A stretch of 64,000 bases of DNA from Rhizobium sp. 11515TR (GCF_002277895.1 NZ_CP022999.1:62001-126000), one strand, 5' to 3'. Counted from the first letter of the stretch, positions 1-9,014 are shown. The notes: a model not told the origin generated them from the letters alone. Program-made: numbers and translations.

Positions 1-408
1 GGTTCGAGACAGACTTAACCACATGCTTCCCTTGACGAGCCGTCCCGTGATGCTGCTCATGCGATACTGAAGTCCCACTGCGCTATGAGGCGACCTCTTA
101 ACCGCACGAATATTCCTTGCCATAACAGCGACTTAACCGCTGGAATGGCTGCACAGGATTATACAGGATCATATGGTCGCTATGGATGGGGCGGACCCCG
201 GCGTATGAGCGGGAACTAGTTCAGCGAATCCTTAAGTCAACATTTCCAGTTCATTTTCACGTCAGTTTTAGTTCATTTTCGCATCATTTTCTTTGCGGTG
301 CAGCATTTGCCCCTCAGAGGACCAAAATTGGTAAGGTTGATGCTGAGAAACGCCCCCTCTGCAGGCACGAAGGCTTCGCTTTAGATTGCTGACAGCGCCG
401 GAGGACGC
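1..408. other. Left-edge intergenic region, no supported gene
   Basis: No reading frame here looks like a real protein. The only longer frame (186-392, plus) is rich in Phe, His and Ser and has no convincing ribosome site. The region contains CTTAACC three times (near 15, 98 and 133) and a doubled AGTTCATTTTC at about 249-281; neither was matched to a known element. A frame at 2-70 could be the tail of a gene lying outside the window, but it is too short to judge. Confidence 0.4.
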
Positions 409-445
409 AAAAGCCCGGGCGATGAGAAACCGCCCGGGCTTCTTG
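407..445 (-). terminator. Intrinsic terminator of the glycerophosphodiesterase gene
   Basis: A perfect 9-bp stem (413-421 with 431-439) closes a 9-nt loop. Read on the minus strand, the stem is followed by AGCCC..GCTTTT, giving a T run directly downstream of the minus-strand gene that ends at 470. On the plus side the stem is followed by TTCTT, so it may work weakly in both directions. Confidence 0.8.
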
Positions 446-469
446 TCTGCGCGTTAAGCCGAAGGGGCT

Positions 470-1342
470 TTATTTGCCGCTTCTGGTCGCGAGCCACCGC
501 TTGAATTCGACATTCGTGTCGGTCTGGATGGCGCCGACGCCGGCGTCAACGAGTGCTCCCCAGACGCCTTCGGGGTCGCCGAGTGCGCGGCTGTCGTTGA
601 AGTCGAGATTGTAGGAGACATCGAGCGTATTGATCCAGAGCCGGATATTTTGACGCTCCAGTTCCTCGCGCCCGGCGGCAAGATCGGCAATGTCGGTAAA
701 TTTCACTTCGACCATCGGCGCCTTGAGCGGTTCGATCATTCTGAGGTCTTCGATGAATTTTCCGGGCCGGACGGGAAACATCGGCATATGCGGGATCGAG
801 CCGAACCAATCGGCGTCCAGCACCGGGAAGCAGCCGCTTTGCGGCTCTACATCCGACTTGATGATGACGTGATCTTCGGCACCCAGCCGTCGCACTGCAG
901 CAATGACCTGCGGCAGTTCGCGGGGGAATTTCGTGTCGATATTGACGAAGACGCGTCCGCGCGCCTCCTCCAGCGCCTCTTCAAGCGTGGGAACGCGTTC
1001 ATCCGTCAATGCTGCCATCTCTCCACCGGCGCCGGCGCGCAGTTGGGCCGCGCGGATTGTGGCAAAGCTGCTCGCTCCGACGACACCCCCGGCGGAGGTG
1101 GTGCGGTCCAGCGTCTTGTCGTGAATGACGACGAGATGGCCGTCGGCAGTCGCCTGCGTGTCGATTTCGACGAATTCCACGCCAAGCTCGGCTGCCGCAC
1201 GGATTGCCGCCAATGAATTTTCGGGAGCTGCCGACCAAAGCCCACGATGGGCAATCGTCAGAATGTTTGGATTGGACAGGGAGAGGAGTTCGTAAATATC
1301 GGCATTGCGGGATGAAGGCGAGATGGCGGTCTGGCTATGCAT
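470..1342 (-). CDS. Glycerophosphodiester phosphodiesterase family protein
   Basis: This 290-residue protein has the GDPD TIM-barrel signature. HRG and ENS lie near residues 33-45, followed by E-I-D and then the second catalytic histidine in VVIHDKTLDRTT. Family members hydrolyse glycerophosphodiesters to glycerol 3-phosphate and an alcohol. No signal peptide is visible, so it is probably cytoplasmic. It is divergent from a ROK regulator that starts at 1582, and the shared 240-bp region carries an imperfect palindrome at 1467-1491. Regulation by that ROK protein is inferred. The family is clear; the exact substrate is not. Confidence 0.85.
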   Translation of the reverse strand: MHSQTAISPSSRNADIYELLSLSNPNILTIAHRGLWSAAPENSLAAIRAAAELGVEFVEIDTQATADGHLVVIHDKTLDRTTSAGGVVGASSFATIRAAQLRAGAGGEMAALTDERVPTLEEALEEARGRVFVNIDTKFPRELPQVIAAVRRLGAEDHVIIKSDVEPQSGCFPVLDADWFGSIPHMPMFPVRPGKFIEDLRMIEPLKAPMVEVKFTDIADLAAGREELERQNIRLWINTLDVSYNLDFNDSRALGDPEGVWGALVDAGVGAIQTDTNVEFKRWLATRSGK

Positions 1343-1466
1343 GAGAAAAGCTTTCGTGAGCTGTCGGTTTTCAGGCTGAATGAGCGGATGCGAGGTTTGA
1401 TGTCGAATGTGAGCACCAATGGCTATGGCCGACGCGATGTGTTGGCGTCGATCGCTTGCTATGGTT

Positions 1467-1491
1467 ATTAATACACATAAGGTGTAATATT
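1467..1491. promoter_or_regulatory. Candidate ROK-regulator operator (inverted repeat)
   Basis: ATTAATACAC, a 5-nt spacer and GTGTAATATT form an inverted repeat with 8 of 10 arm positions matching. It lies in the divergent region between the glycerophosphodiesterase and ROK genes. NagC/Mlc-type ROK repressors bind AT-rich palindromes of this general form. Assignment to the adjacent ROK gene is inference from position. Confidence 0.45.
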
Positions 1492-1581
1492 TATGACGAG
1501 CGGCCGCGAATAGGTGGGGATTCGGATTGTGCCCGGACAGGCGAGCGGCTAGGTCGGAATCATAGTATCGGGATTGCAGTC

Positions 1582-2709
1582 ATGGCAGCGCTTGAAAAAT
1601 CCCCACTGGCAAGCGAGAACGAGCGCCTCATTCTCGATATTGTCCGCAGCTGCGAGCCGATCCCGCGCGCGACCATTACTGCCCACACCAATTTGACGCA
1701 GCAATCCGTGCATCGTCTCGTCCAGGCGCTGACGGCTCGCGGCTTGCTTCGCGCCGGTGCGCCGTTCAAGGGCGCACGCGGGCAGCCGAGCCCGACGATC
1801 GAATTGGAACGGCAGGCGGTCTATTCGGTCGGTATTTCCGTCAATACCGATGCCATGACGCTGTCGCTCGCCGATTTCGGCTGCGACGTCGTCGATCAGG
1901 AGGTGTTGAGGGGCGTGCCCGCCGATCGCAAGGCAACGCTGGCAATCCTTGCCGAGAAACTGGGGTCGATCCTGGCGCGCCGTCAAATATCGCGTGCAAA
2001 TCTCATCGGACTTGGCTTTGCCATGTCGGGCTTCTTTGTCGGCGATGATCGTCGCTTCAATGCTCCGGAGCCGCTGCGCGACTGGTCTTTAGTCGATCTG
2101 CAGGCGGAGCTCGAGCAAGTGTTCGCATTGCCGGCCTGGTTGGAAAACAACGCAACGACGGGCGCAATCGGTGAGAGCCTGCGCGGTGTGGGGCGCTGGT
2201 GCAAGACCTTCGCATACCTGTCCTTCAATTATGGATTTGGCGGCGGTCTTGTTCTGGAGGGAAGGCCTTATTTGGGCTTCCACGGCAATGCTGGGGAATT
2301 CAGCGTCATCTACGATCCGGACGAAATGCTGCGCCGGCCAGCTTTGCAATATCTCATCGCCACATTGCGGGAGAGGGGCGTCGAGATAGGCTCCATCGAG
2401 GAACTGAAACAGAATTTCGACCCTTCCTGGCCCGGCGTCGAGAGCTGGCTTTCCGAGACCATGCCGATGGTCGACCGTCTGATCGCCACGCTTGCCGGGG
2501 TGATCGATCCGCAAGCCATTGTCTTCGGTGGCCAGCTGCCATCCGAGCTTGGACGAATGATGATCGCGCGCGCCCGCCTGCCGTCGCAGCGTCCGCACCG
2601 TTATGGTGCCGCCCCGCCGGGGCCTCGGCTGGTTCTCAGCGAAACCAAAGGTGACGCCAGCGCGATCGGCGCGGCCCTGCTTCCGTTGAAGTTCCGGTAT
2701 TTCTTGTGA
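1582..2709 (+). CDS. ROK family transcriptional regulator
   Basis: A 375-residue protein with an N-terminal winged helix (about residues 12-58, with LTQQSVHRLVQAL as recognition region) followed by a ROK sugar-binding fold. The CxCGxxGCxE zinc motif of ROK kinases is absent, as in some ROK regulators; the matching loop reads GNAGEFSVIYDPDE. An upstream in-frame start at 1456 exists, but the ATG at 1582 leads directly into the family N-terminus. It is divergent from the glycerophosphodiesterase gene and probably controls it and itself. The inducer is unknown. Confidence 0.85.
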   Translation: MAALEKSPLASENERLILDIVRSCEPIPRATITAHTNLTQQSVHRLVQALTARGLLRAGAPFKGARGQPSPTIELERQAVYSVGISVNTDAMTLSLADFGCDVVDQEVLRGVPADRKATLAILAEKLGSILARRQISRANLIGLGFAMSGFFVGDDRRFNAPEPLRDWSLVDLQAELEQVFALPAWLENNATTGAIGESLRGVGRWCKTFAYLSFNYGFGGGLVLEGRPYLGFHGNAGEFSVIYDPDEMLRRPALQYLIATLRERGVEIGSIEELKQNFDPSWPGVESWLSETMPMVDRLIATLAGVIDPQAIVFGGQLPSELGRMMIARARLPSQRPHRYGAAPPGPRLVLSETKGDASAIGAALLPLKFRYFL

Positions 2710-2725
2710 GCGTGCCGACCGCCCG

Positions 2726-3160
2726 TTATGCAGGATTATCGGATGACGCCGCTTGGCTAGCCGGTATCTGCCAACTTTCCGGCAGGTCGGCGAAATAACC
2801 CCAAGAGGCCCAGGGGAGATCGCCGCTGTTGCTTGGTCGCGTCGCGAGCCGCCATTCCGGTGGATCGGGGAAGCCATGCCAAATTAACCGCATCAAAAGC
2901 ATGTCCTCACCGTCACACGTCGCATAAAATTCGGCATCAAAACTGCGAAGGTCGCTTGCTTCCATGCCGAACAGCGACTGGTCGGCACCGAATATGGAAG
3001 CCCAGGCAATCGCCTTTGCAGCCCTGTTCTGAAATCCGGCGAATTGTAAGTCCGCCACCTCGTCGGTGGCGTCCCATGGGTCAGCCTCCCAATCGTTTGA
3101 TGTCGAATTCATGCGATCCGCTTGCTTCATAAACTGTCCATTCGACTCGCTTCGCCACAT
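2726..3160 (-). CDS. Hypothetical acidic protein
   Basis: An open frame of up to 144 residues, acidic and tryptophan-rich (EADPWDATDEV, LIWHGFPDPPEW, LPWASWGYF). No signal peptide, membrane segment or family motif was recognised. In-frame starts at 3160, 3130 and 3112 all have weak ribosome sites; 3112 (MNSTSNDWEADP) may be the real one. It converges on the ROK gene, ending 16 bp away. The amino-acid pattern looks like a real soluble protein, but I cannot assign a function. Confidence 0.5.
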   Translation of the reverse strand: MWRSESNGQFMKQADRMNSTSNDWEADPWDATDEVADLQFAGFQNRAAKAIAWASIFGADQSLFGMEASDLRSFDAEFYATCDGEDMLLMRLIWHGFPDPPEWRLATRPSNSGDLPWASWGYFADLPESWQIPASQAASSDNPA

Positions 3161-3233
3161 CGAGAGGGAAGTCTATGGCGACTTGGCGCAGTCTGCCAGC
3201 AAAAGCCTCTTTCACTGAGGTTACTCTGTGCAG

Positions 3234-3398
3234 ATGCCGCCAATATGCTTGCTTGGTAGGCGGATCAAATTCGTCCGGACGTGCTGGAACGGTTGGTCGA
3301 GGGGATTTCAGTTCCGCATCATCAACCGTTCAGTGCTCTGTCAGAACCGCTTGCTAATGCACGGCCCATATTCTCTGGACGACCGCATTGGCGCGTAA
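3234..3398 (+). other. Possible short leader ORF or out-of-frame remnant before the GT29-like gene
   Basis: A 54-codon frame from ATG 3234 to TAA 3398 ends in RLLMHGPYSLDDRIGA and overlaps the TTG start of the next gene by 11 bases. It could be a translationally coupled leader, or the true N-terminal part of the downstream protein displaced by a frameshift. The upstream GAGG at about 3217-3220 is far from the ATG. It was not recognised as a family. Confidence 0.25.
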
Positions 3399-4005
3399 GA
3401 CTGCAATCATTGTCGGCAACGGAAAGCTGGGACGCGATATCGCCGATATCGTGGATGAGGCGCAATTTGTCATGCGTTTTAACGAGCCGGTCCTTTCCGA
3501 ACGCATGAGCGGCGAGCGCACCGACATGATCATGCTGGCCGCATCGAGCAAGATCTTATATCGGCGGCTTCTGGATCCAAGTTTCCTGGAGAACGCCGCG
3601 CTCAAGGCCGCAAAGGTCTTCATGCTGGCCTATCATCCCGATATCATTCGCAAATATCACCCCCGACCCAATATCTTCCAGCGTCTGCAGGGTCGACGCG
3701 CTGACTGGACGATGCAGGCAATCGAGCTGTTGGGCAGGGCCGGCAAGGAGATCCGCATCATGCCGCCCCAGACCTATATGGACGGTTGCGGCGAACTCGG
3801 CATTTCCGGTTCCCGTATGCACAAGGTCTTTCCCAGCACAGGCTTCCTCGGCATCTGTTATGCGCTTTCAAGGTTTCCCGCCTCGGAGTGGGACATCAAG
3901 CTATGCGGCTTTGGCTGGGAGGGATGGAAGCGGCATGATTGGCAGAATGAAAGAGCCTGGGTCGAAAACAAGATTGCCAATGATCGCGTCAGCCTGATCG
4001 CCTGA
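3388..4005 (+). CDS. GT29/sialyltransferase-like protein (urease-accessory-annotated family)
   Basis: A 205-residue protein in which the three sialyltransferase (GT29) motifs can be read in order. An L-motif-like stretch is at residues 6-36 (IIVGNGKLGRDI, then FVMRFNEP). An S-motif-like stretch is near residues 148-172 (FPSTGFLGICYAL ending in CGFGWEG). An HxxxxE (HDWQNE) follows at about 178. Related rhizobial proteins are often labelled urease operon accessory protein. There is no signal peptide or membrane anchor and no glycan cluster nearby. The only in-frame start is TTG at 3388. Glycosyltransferase activity is inferred from motifs only. Confidence 0.6.
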   Translation: MARKTAIIVGNGKLGRDIADIVDEAQFVMRFNEPVLSERMSGERTDMIMLAASSKILYRRLLDPSFLENAALKAAKVFMLAYHPDIIRKYHPRPNIFQRLQGRRADWTMQAIELLGRAGKEIRIMPPQTYMDGCGELGISGSRMHKVFPSTGFLGICYALSRFPASEWDIKLCGFGWEGWKRHDWQNERAWVENKIANDRVSLIA

Positions 4006-4042
4006 TCAAGCCGATGGTCTTCATGAATAAAGTTCTGCCGGC

Positions 4043-5020
4043 TTACTGGCTATTGTCGCTGCCGAGCAGCCCACGAAGCTCCGGCAGTTTGTCATTCACC
4101 AGCCAGCCGTAATAATTTTCTTCCGGCAGTTTCTTTCCGCCCGAAGCATCCGCCGCCTGCCGCAGGGCAGCCGCACGGCGGCGCGGCTGGCCGACATTGT
4201 AAAGCGTTGCCGTCAGGCCGGGATTGTCGGTGATGTCGAAACCCTGGGCGCGATAGGCGTCGATGGCATCGCGTACGATCGCGGCGATATAGATTACGCT
4301 GCGATCGGGGTCCATGATGTCGCGGTAGATCGCCTGCGGATCGTCGACGGAAAGCTTCGGCAGGCCGCTTGTCGCGTGGACGAGGTCGGTGACTTCAAGG
4401 GCGGTCAAAGGGCTGATCTGGCCAAGACCGAAGGTCTGGCCCGCAAAGAAGGGCTGAAAGAAAGCGCGCTGGAACGTCATGTTTTCATAAGTGACCCCAT
4501 CGATGACCTTGCCTCGAAAACTCTTGTCCCAGGTCTCGTCGCGGCATTCCCACAATTCGGCGCTGCCGGTGAAAGCGTTGCAATGGGCGAATTCCGGCTT
4601 CTTCAGGAAGGTTTGGACCGTCACGTCCTTATAGGCGAACTTGAAATCGGACTGCGAATAGGCGAGCGCCTTGACGTAGTAGGACTTCACCCTGTTGACG
4701 ATCGTGATGTTGTAGGTGTGTTCGCCGACAAGGGCGCCAACGATGTGGATGGGGTCGATCTGATAGGCCTGCCCGGCCTTCCTGATCGAGGCCATCAGCT
4801 CCTTGTCGTCGCGAAGCACTCCGACGATCTTCTGGTATTTTTCGTCGTAGGTAGTGTTGAAGGCCTTGGCCCGCAGTACCGAGGTATTGGGTATGGGCGG
4901 CTGAACGCTGTTGCGATTGCCCGGCGGCACACGCACGAGCTCACGCGCAGAAACCGCGTTCGTCAATGCAAGGATAAAAAGGAGACTGAGTGCCGGGAGT
5001 ATCGACAGGCGTGTTCGCAT
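4043..5020 (-). CDS. DUF1402 family exported protein, lysozyme-like fold suspected
   Basis: 325 residues from ATG 5020, with a signal peptide (MRTRLSILPALSLLFILAL, cut near NAVSA). The body matches the rhizobial DUF1402 family. Three stretches resemble the soluble lytic transglycosylase motifs: GALVGEHTYN with a candidate catalytic Glu100, GLGQIS at 198-203, and TLYNVGQPRRRA at 272-283, which is like the AYNAG motif. A periplasmic muramidase or transglycosylase role is therefore suspected but not established. An in-frame start at 5101 would add 27 residues before the signal peptide and is less likely. It stands alone. Confidence 0.75.
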   Translation of the reverse strand: MRTRLSILPALSLLFILALTNAVSARELVRVPPGNRNSVQPPIPNTSVLRAKAFNTTYDEKYQKIVGVLRDDKELMASIRKAGQAYQIDPIHIVGALVGEHTYNITIVNRVKSYYVKALAYSQSDFKFAYKDVTVQTFLKKPEFAHCNAFTGSAELWECRDETWDKSFRGKVIDGVTYENMTFQRAFFQPFFAGQTFGLGQISPLTALEVTDLVHATSGLPKLSVDDPQAIYRDIMDPDRSVIYIAAIVRDAIDAYRAQGFDITDNPGLTATLYNVGQPRRRAAALRQAADASGGKKLPEENYYGWLVNDKLPELRGLLGSDNSQ

Positions 5021-5213
5021 TCGCAAAGTGGCTTTCCAAAAATATTCCCCGGCGCGGGGACGATCTTGATACGCGATCGCTATCCGAAGGCAAGAGCGCA
5101 AGCTTCTTCCGCCTCACGAATCACAATAAACTTCGATCAAAGCAGCTCTCGGCTGCAGAGGCATAGGGATATGGCCGTCCAGGGTTGCGTCCCGTGGTCC
5201 GGCTTTCGAAAGG

Positions 5214-5555
5214 ATGTCGATGCAACATCTCGTGATTGCAGGGAGCATCTTGCTTGCAGCCGCCCCCGGCGAAGCCTTGCCGACGATGGCGGATGTTCCG
5301 GCGCTGGCCAAGGCAGCGGTCGCGCGGCGCATAGAGGTTCCGCCCTCAGCCATCCACATTCTGGAAGCCAAGCCGAGCGAACGAATGCCAGGCTTCGTCG
5401 TTTGCGGTCGTGTCGATACGCGAACTGCGAATGACGGCGCCGGTGCGGAAGGTGCAGAACGCTTCTTCGTCGTCATACCCGGCAATTTTGCTATTCTGGA
5501 CCAGGATGGGAAAGGCTTGGTCGACAGCTATTGGGCCGCCAATCACTGCGAATGA
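5214..5555 (+). CDS. Small exported hypothetical protein
   Basis: 113 residues with a short hydrophobic N-terminus (HLVIAGSILLAAAPGEA) that could be a signal peptide. A compact domain follows with two Cys, in VVCGRV and NHCE at the very end, which could form a disulphide. The start is one of two ATGs, 5214 or 5220. The gene is divergent from the DUF1402 gene and overlaps the tail of the converging BTLCP gene by 13 bases. No family recognised. Confidence 0.55.
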   Translation: MSMQHLVIAGSILLAAAPGEALPTMADVPALAKAAVARRIEVPPSAIHILEAKPSERMPGFVVCGRVDTRTANDGAGAEGAERFFVVIPGNFAILDQDGKGLVDSYWAANHCE

Positions 5556-6217
5556 GACGCCAGCGCCTTGCTGATCATGGCGAGCTCTTCGGGCGTGCGA
5601 CCGGATTCCAGCCGAACCCAATTGTTCGGATTATCGGCCGTCTGGCGCTTGATGAAAGTGTAGCCCGTTCCGCTCCAGTTTTTGACCGTATCGGTGAGAT
5701 TGTCGAGGATGAGGTCGCCATTATTCGTGCGTGCCATCAGGACAAGATGTCCCTCGTTATGGGTATCGAGAACCACCGTTAGCAGTAGGGCAGACCGTGG
5801 CCAGCCTGCTTCCACGAGCAATTTCTTCTTTAAGAGAACATAGTCATTGCAATTACCGGCACCGTCATCGGGATAGGTCCACCAGTTGACGATGCCAAGC
5901 TTATAGATGCCGTAATGATCATTGTCGCCGATGCCCTGGATCTCGTGATTGACGAGGCTGTTGATCTGCTGCAGCTGCTGCCAATGGTCATGATCGAGAG
6001 TGGCGAACTCCACGCTCTTTTGGCCGGCCACGCATTCGGCTGGCTGCGCTTTGCAGAAGCTGGTCCAGCCGACGGGCACGCTCGCATCCGTCACCTCGCG
6101 TGCAAATTGGTGCGCGTGCGCCGCAACGGTATTTGCCACGGGTTTTGCCGTCGTCGCCGTCGAAAACAGCAGGCCGGCGACGAAGAGAAAGCTTGCAGCG
6201 ACGAGGAGTGAACGCAT
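5543..6217 (-). CDS. Transglutaminase-like cysteine peptidase (BTLCP)
   Basis: 224 residues from ATG 6217, preceded by GGAG at suitable spacing; an ATG at 6229 is possible. A signal peptide (SLLVAASFLFVAGLLFS) is followed by the bacterial transglutaminase-like cysteine proteinase domain. The catalytic triad can be read as Cys123 in GNCNDYVLLKKKLL, His157 in NEGHLVLM and Asp172 in DLILDN. The best-studied relative is the periplasmic LapG protease that responds to c-di-GMP through LapD, but no lapD-like gene is adjacent. Its substrate is unknown. Confidence 0.85.
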   Translation of the reverse strand: MRSLLVAASFLFVAGLLFSTATTAKPVANTVAAHAHQFAREVTDASVPVGWTSFCKAQPAECVAGQKSVEFATLDHDHWQQLQQINSLVNHEIQGIGDNDHYGIYKLGIVNWWTYPDDGAGNCNDYVLLKKKLLVEAGWPRSALLLTVVLDTHNEGHLVLMARTNNGDLILDNLTDTVKNWSGTGYTFIKRQTADNPNNWVRLESGRTPEELAMISKALASHSQ

Positions 6218-6542
6218 ACTCGGCTCCATGAGTTGGGCTCATGAAATCGGACGCGGTCAAATTTATTCGAAAAAAGATTATTCGCATTTTATCGAACCGA
6301 CGCTTTTAGTCAGTGCGGCAATCGGGGACGCTCATTCATGCGCCGATTTTATGATTTCTAGTCGGTTATGAAGCGTGTTCGGCAGCGGATACGAGCCGAA
6401 TGCCGGCAAAAAGACATGGAATTTCATTCACATATTGGATTATCGGAAGAACATCTGGCGCGTTTATGATTTGTTGGTCTTAAATGCGAATCTCCATCGC
6501 GGATGGACGATGGAACAGCCAGAGAATTGCTCGGGAGGCCTA

Positions 6543-9014
6543 ATGATCGACGATATTCTCGACCGGATGACGCTTGAAGAGCAGGTTTCGCTGCTGTCGG
6601 GCGCCGATTTCTGGACCACAGTGCCGATCGAGCGCCTTGGCATTCCGAAGATCAAGGTAACGGATGGACCCAACGGAGCCCGTGGTGCCGGCTCGCTGGT
6701 TGCCGGTGTGAAAGCCGCCTGCTTTCCCGTAGCGATCGCGCTTGGCGCGACATGGAATCCAGCACTTGTCGAATGTATGGGCGTGGCACTTGCCGGCCAG
6801 GCCAAGAGCAAGGGCGCCTCAGTGCTGTTGGCGCCGACAGTCAATATCCACCGCTCCGGCCTCAACGGCCGCAACTTCGAATGTTATTCGGAAGACCCGA
6901 TGCTGACGGCCGCGCTTGCTGTTGCCTATATCCAGGGCGTGCAGAGCCAGGGCACTGCCGCCACCATCAAGCACTTTGCCGGCAATGAATCCGAGATCGA
7001 GCGCCAGACGATGTCGTCGGATATCGACGAACGTGCCCTTCGTGAAATATATCTGCCGCCGTTCGAGCAGGCTGTGAAGAAGGCCGGCGTCATGGCCGTC
7101 ATGTCCTCCTATAACAGGCTGAACGGCACCTATACGAGCGAGCATCCCTGGCTTTTGACCAAAGTCTTGCGGGAGGAATGGGGTTTCGACGGCATCATCA
7201 TGTCGGACTGGTTCGGCTCGCATTCGACGGCGGCGACCGTCAATGCCGGGCTCGATCTCGAAATGCCCGGTCCGCCGCGCGACCGTGGCGAAAAGCTGAT
7301 GGCGGCGGTGCACAATGGCGAGGTCAAGCCGGAAACGGTGCGCGAGGCCGCTCGCCGCATTCTGACATTGCTGGTGCGTGTCGGCGCCTTCGAGAAGGCG
7401 CCCGATTTGAGCGAACACGCGCTTGATCTGCCTGAGGATCGCGCTTTGATCCGCAAGCTCGGAGCCGAGGGTGCCGTGCTCTTGAAGAACGACGGCATTT
7501 TGCCGCTGCAGAAGGCAGGGCTTGGGCATGTGGCAGTTGTTGGGCCGAATGCCGCCGAAGCTCGTGTCATGGGCGGTGGCAGCGCCCAGATTGCCGCCCA
7601 CTACAGGGTCAGCCCCTTGGAAGGCATTCGGCAGGCGCTGTCGAATGCCAACAGCATCCATCATGCGCCCGGCTGCCGCAACAATCGCCTCATCAATGTT
7701 TTCTCCGGCGAGATGCGGGTGGAGTATTTCAAGGGCCGCGACCTTGCAGGACCGGTGATCGCCACCGAAACGGCGAGTAAGGGCGAGTTCTTCTGGTTCG
7801 ACCTGCCATCTTCGGAACTCGATCCCAACGAATTCTCCGCCCGCATGACGGCCACCTACATGCCGACGGAGAGCGGCGAGCATGTATTCGGCATGACGAA
7901 TGCGGGCCTCGCCAGGCTCTTTGTCGATGGCGAGCTCGTCGTGAACGGTTATGACGGCTGGACTCGCGGCGACAATTATTTCGGCACAGCCAATGTCGAG
8001 CAGCGGCAGGGCATCCATCTGGAAGCCAGACAGAGCTACAAGGTGGTGGTCGAATATTGCTCTTCCGCGACGACCGAAGAGGGGATCAATCTGACGGCGG
8101 TACGCTTCGGCGTGGAAAAACCGCTAGGCGAAGAGGCGATGCTCGATGCCGTTGAAAAGGCAAGGAATGCAGATGTCGTTCTGCTCTTCGTCGGTCGCGA
8201 CGGCGAGTGGGACACGGAAGGCCTCGATCTGCCCGACATGCGCCTGCCGGGTCGTCAGGAGGAACTCATAGACCGTGTGGCGGCCGCCAACGCCAATACC
8301 ATTGTCGTGCTGCAGACCGGCGGTCCCATCGAGATGCCGTGGCTCGGCAAGGTTCGGGCCGTGTTGCAGATGTGGTATCCCGGCCAGGAGCTGGGCCATG
8401 CCGTTGCCGATGTGCTCTTCGGCGAGGTCGAACCCGGCGGCCGCCTGCCGCAGACCTTCCCCAAACGCCTGTCGGATAATTCCGCCATGATTGGCGACGC
8501 ATCCGTCTATCCCGGTAGGGACGGGCATGTGCGCTACGCCGAGGGTGTTTTCGTCGGATATCGCCATCACGATAAGCGTGGCGTCGAGCCGTTGTTCCCC
8601 TTCGGCTTTGGTCTTGGCTACACGCGATTTTCCTGGGGCGAGGCCCAGGCTTCGGCAACAAGAATGGGCGCGGATGGCATCACCGTGACGGTCGATATCA
8701 CGAATATCGGTGACAGAACCGGTTCGGAGCTTGTGCAGCTTTACGTGCGCGCGCCTACTTCGACGGTCGAGCGGCCGGACAAGGAGCTGCGTGCCTTTGC
8801 CAAGCTTCGGCTGGTGCCGGGCGAAAAAGGCACGGCCTCACTTGTCGTCCGCCCGCGCGATCTGAGCTATTTTGACGAGCAGACCGGAACATTTCGAGCT
8901 ATCGCAGGCCGCTACGAACTTCTGGCGGCGGCCAATGCTCTCGATATCCGCTCAGCCGTGACGATCGAGCTTGCAAGCGAATGGATCGGCGAGGTTTCGG
9001 ACCGTTCGATCTGA
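6543..9014 (+). CDS. GH3 beta-glucosidase with PA14 insert
   Basis: 823 residues from ATG 6543, which has GGGAGG just upstream; the open frame extends back to 6375 without a better start. The GH3 TIM barrel (about 1-300) carries the nucleophile Asp222 in MSDWFGSHS. The second GH3 domain is interrupted by a PA14 domain (about residues 383-530, starting INVFSGEMRVEYFKG). A fibronectin-like domain ends the protein (about 700-815). There is no signal peptide, so it probably acts on imported beta-glucosides or oligosaccharides in the cytoplasm. No transporter is adjacent. Confidence 0.9.
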   Translation: MIDDILDRMTLEEQVSLLSGADFWTTVPIERLGIPKIKVTDGPNGARGAGSLVAGVKAACFPVAIALGATWNPALVECMGVALAGQAKSKGASVLLAPTVNIHRSGLNGRNFECYSEDPMLTAALAVAYIQGVQSQGTAATIKHFAGNESEIERQTMSSDIDERALREIYLPPFEQAVKKAGVMAVMSSYNRLNGTYTSEHPWLLTKVLREEWGFDGIIMSDWFGSHSTAATVNAGLDLEMPGPPRDRGEKLMAAVHNGEVKPETVREAARRILTLLVRVGAFEKAPDLSEHALDLPEDRALIRKLGAEGAVLLKNDGILPLQKAGLGHVAVVGPNAAEARVMGGGSAQIAAHYRVSPLEGIRQALSNANSIHHAPGCRNNRLINVFSGEMRVEYFKGRDLAGPVIATETASKGEFFWFDLPSSELDPNEFSARMTATYMPTESGEHVFGMTNAGLARLFVDGELVVNGYDGWTRGDNYFGTANVEQRQGIHLEARQSYKVVVEYCSSATTEEGINLTAVRFGVEKPLGEEAMLDAVEKARNADVVLLFVGRDGEWDTEGLDLPDMRLPGRQEELIDRVAAANANTIVVLQTGGPIEMPWLGKVRAVLQMWYPGQELGHAVADVLFGEVEPGGRLPQTFPKRLSDNSAMIGDASVYPGRDGHVRYAEGVFVGYRHHDKRGVEPLFPFGFGLGYTRFSWGEAQASATRMGADGITVTVDITNIGDRTGSELVQLYVRAPTSTVERPDKELRAFAKLRLVPGEKGTASLVVRPRDLSYFDEQTGTFRAIAGRYELLAAANALDIRSAVTIELASEWIGEVSDRSI

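Noticed and set aside
2..70. Possible C-terminal tail of a gene outside the window
   Set aside because: Only 22 codons are visible; too short to tell from chance.
186..392. 68-codon frame near the left edge
   Set aside because: No ribosome site, odd composition, no family resemblance.
4376..5434. Long open frame antisense to DUF1402 (352 codons)
   Set aside because: It lies over a gene with a clear signal peptide and family motifs; its own translation is rich in Arg, Gly and Asp without any recognisable domain. High GC in third positions commonly keeps the opposite strand open.
6819..8018. 399-codon frame antisense to the beta-glucosidase
   Set aside because: Opposite-strand shadow of a certain GH3 gene; no motif and His/Arg/Ala-rich composition.
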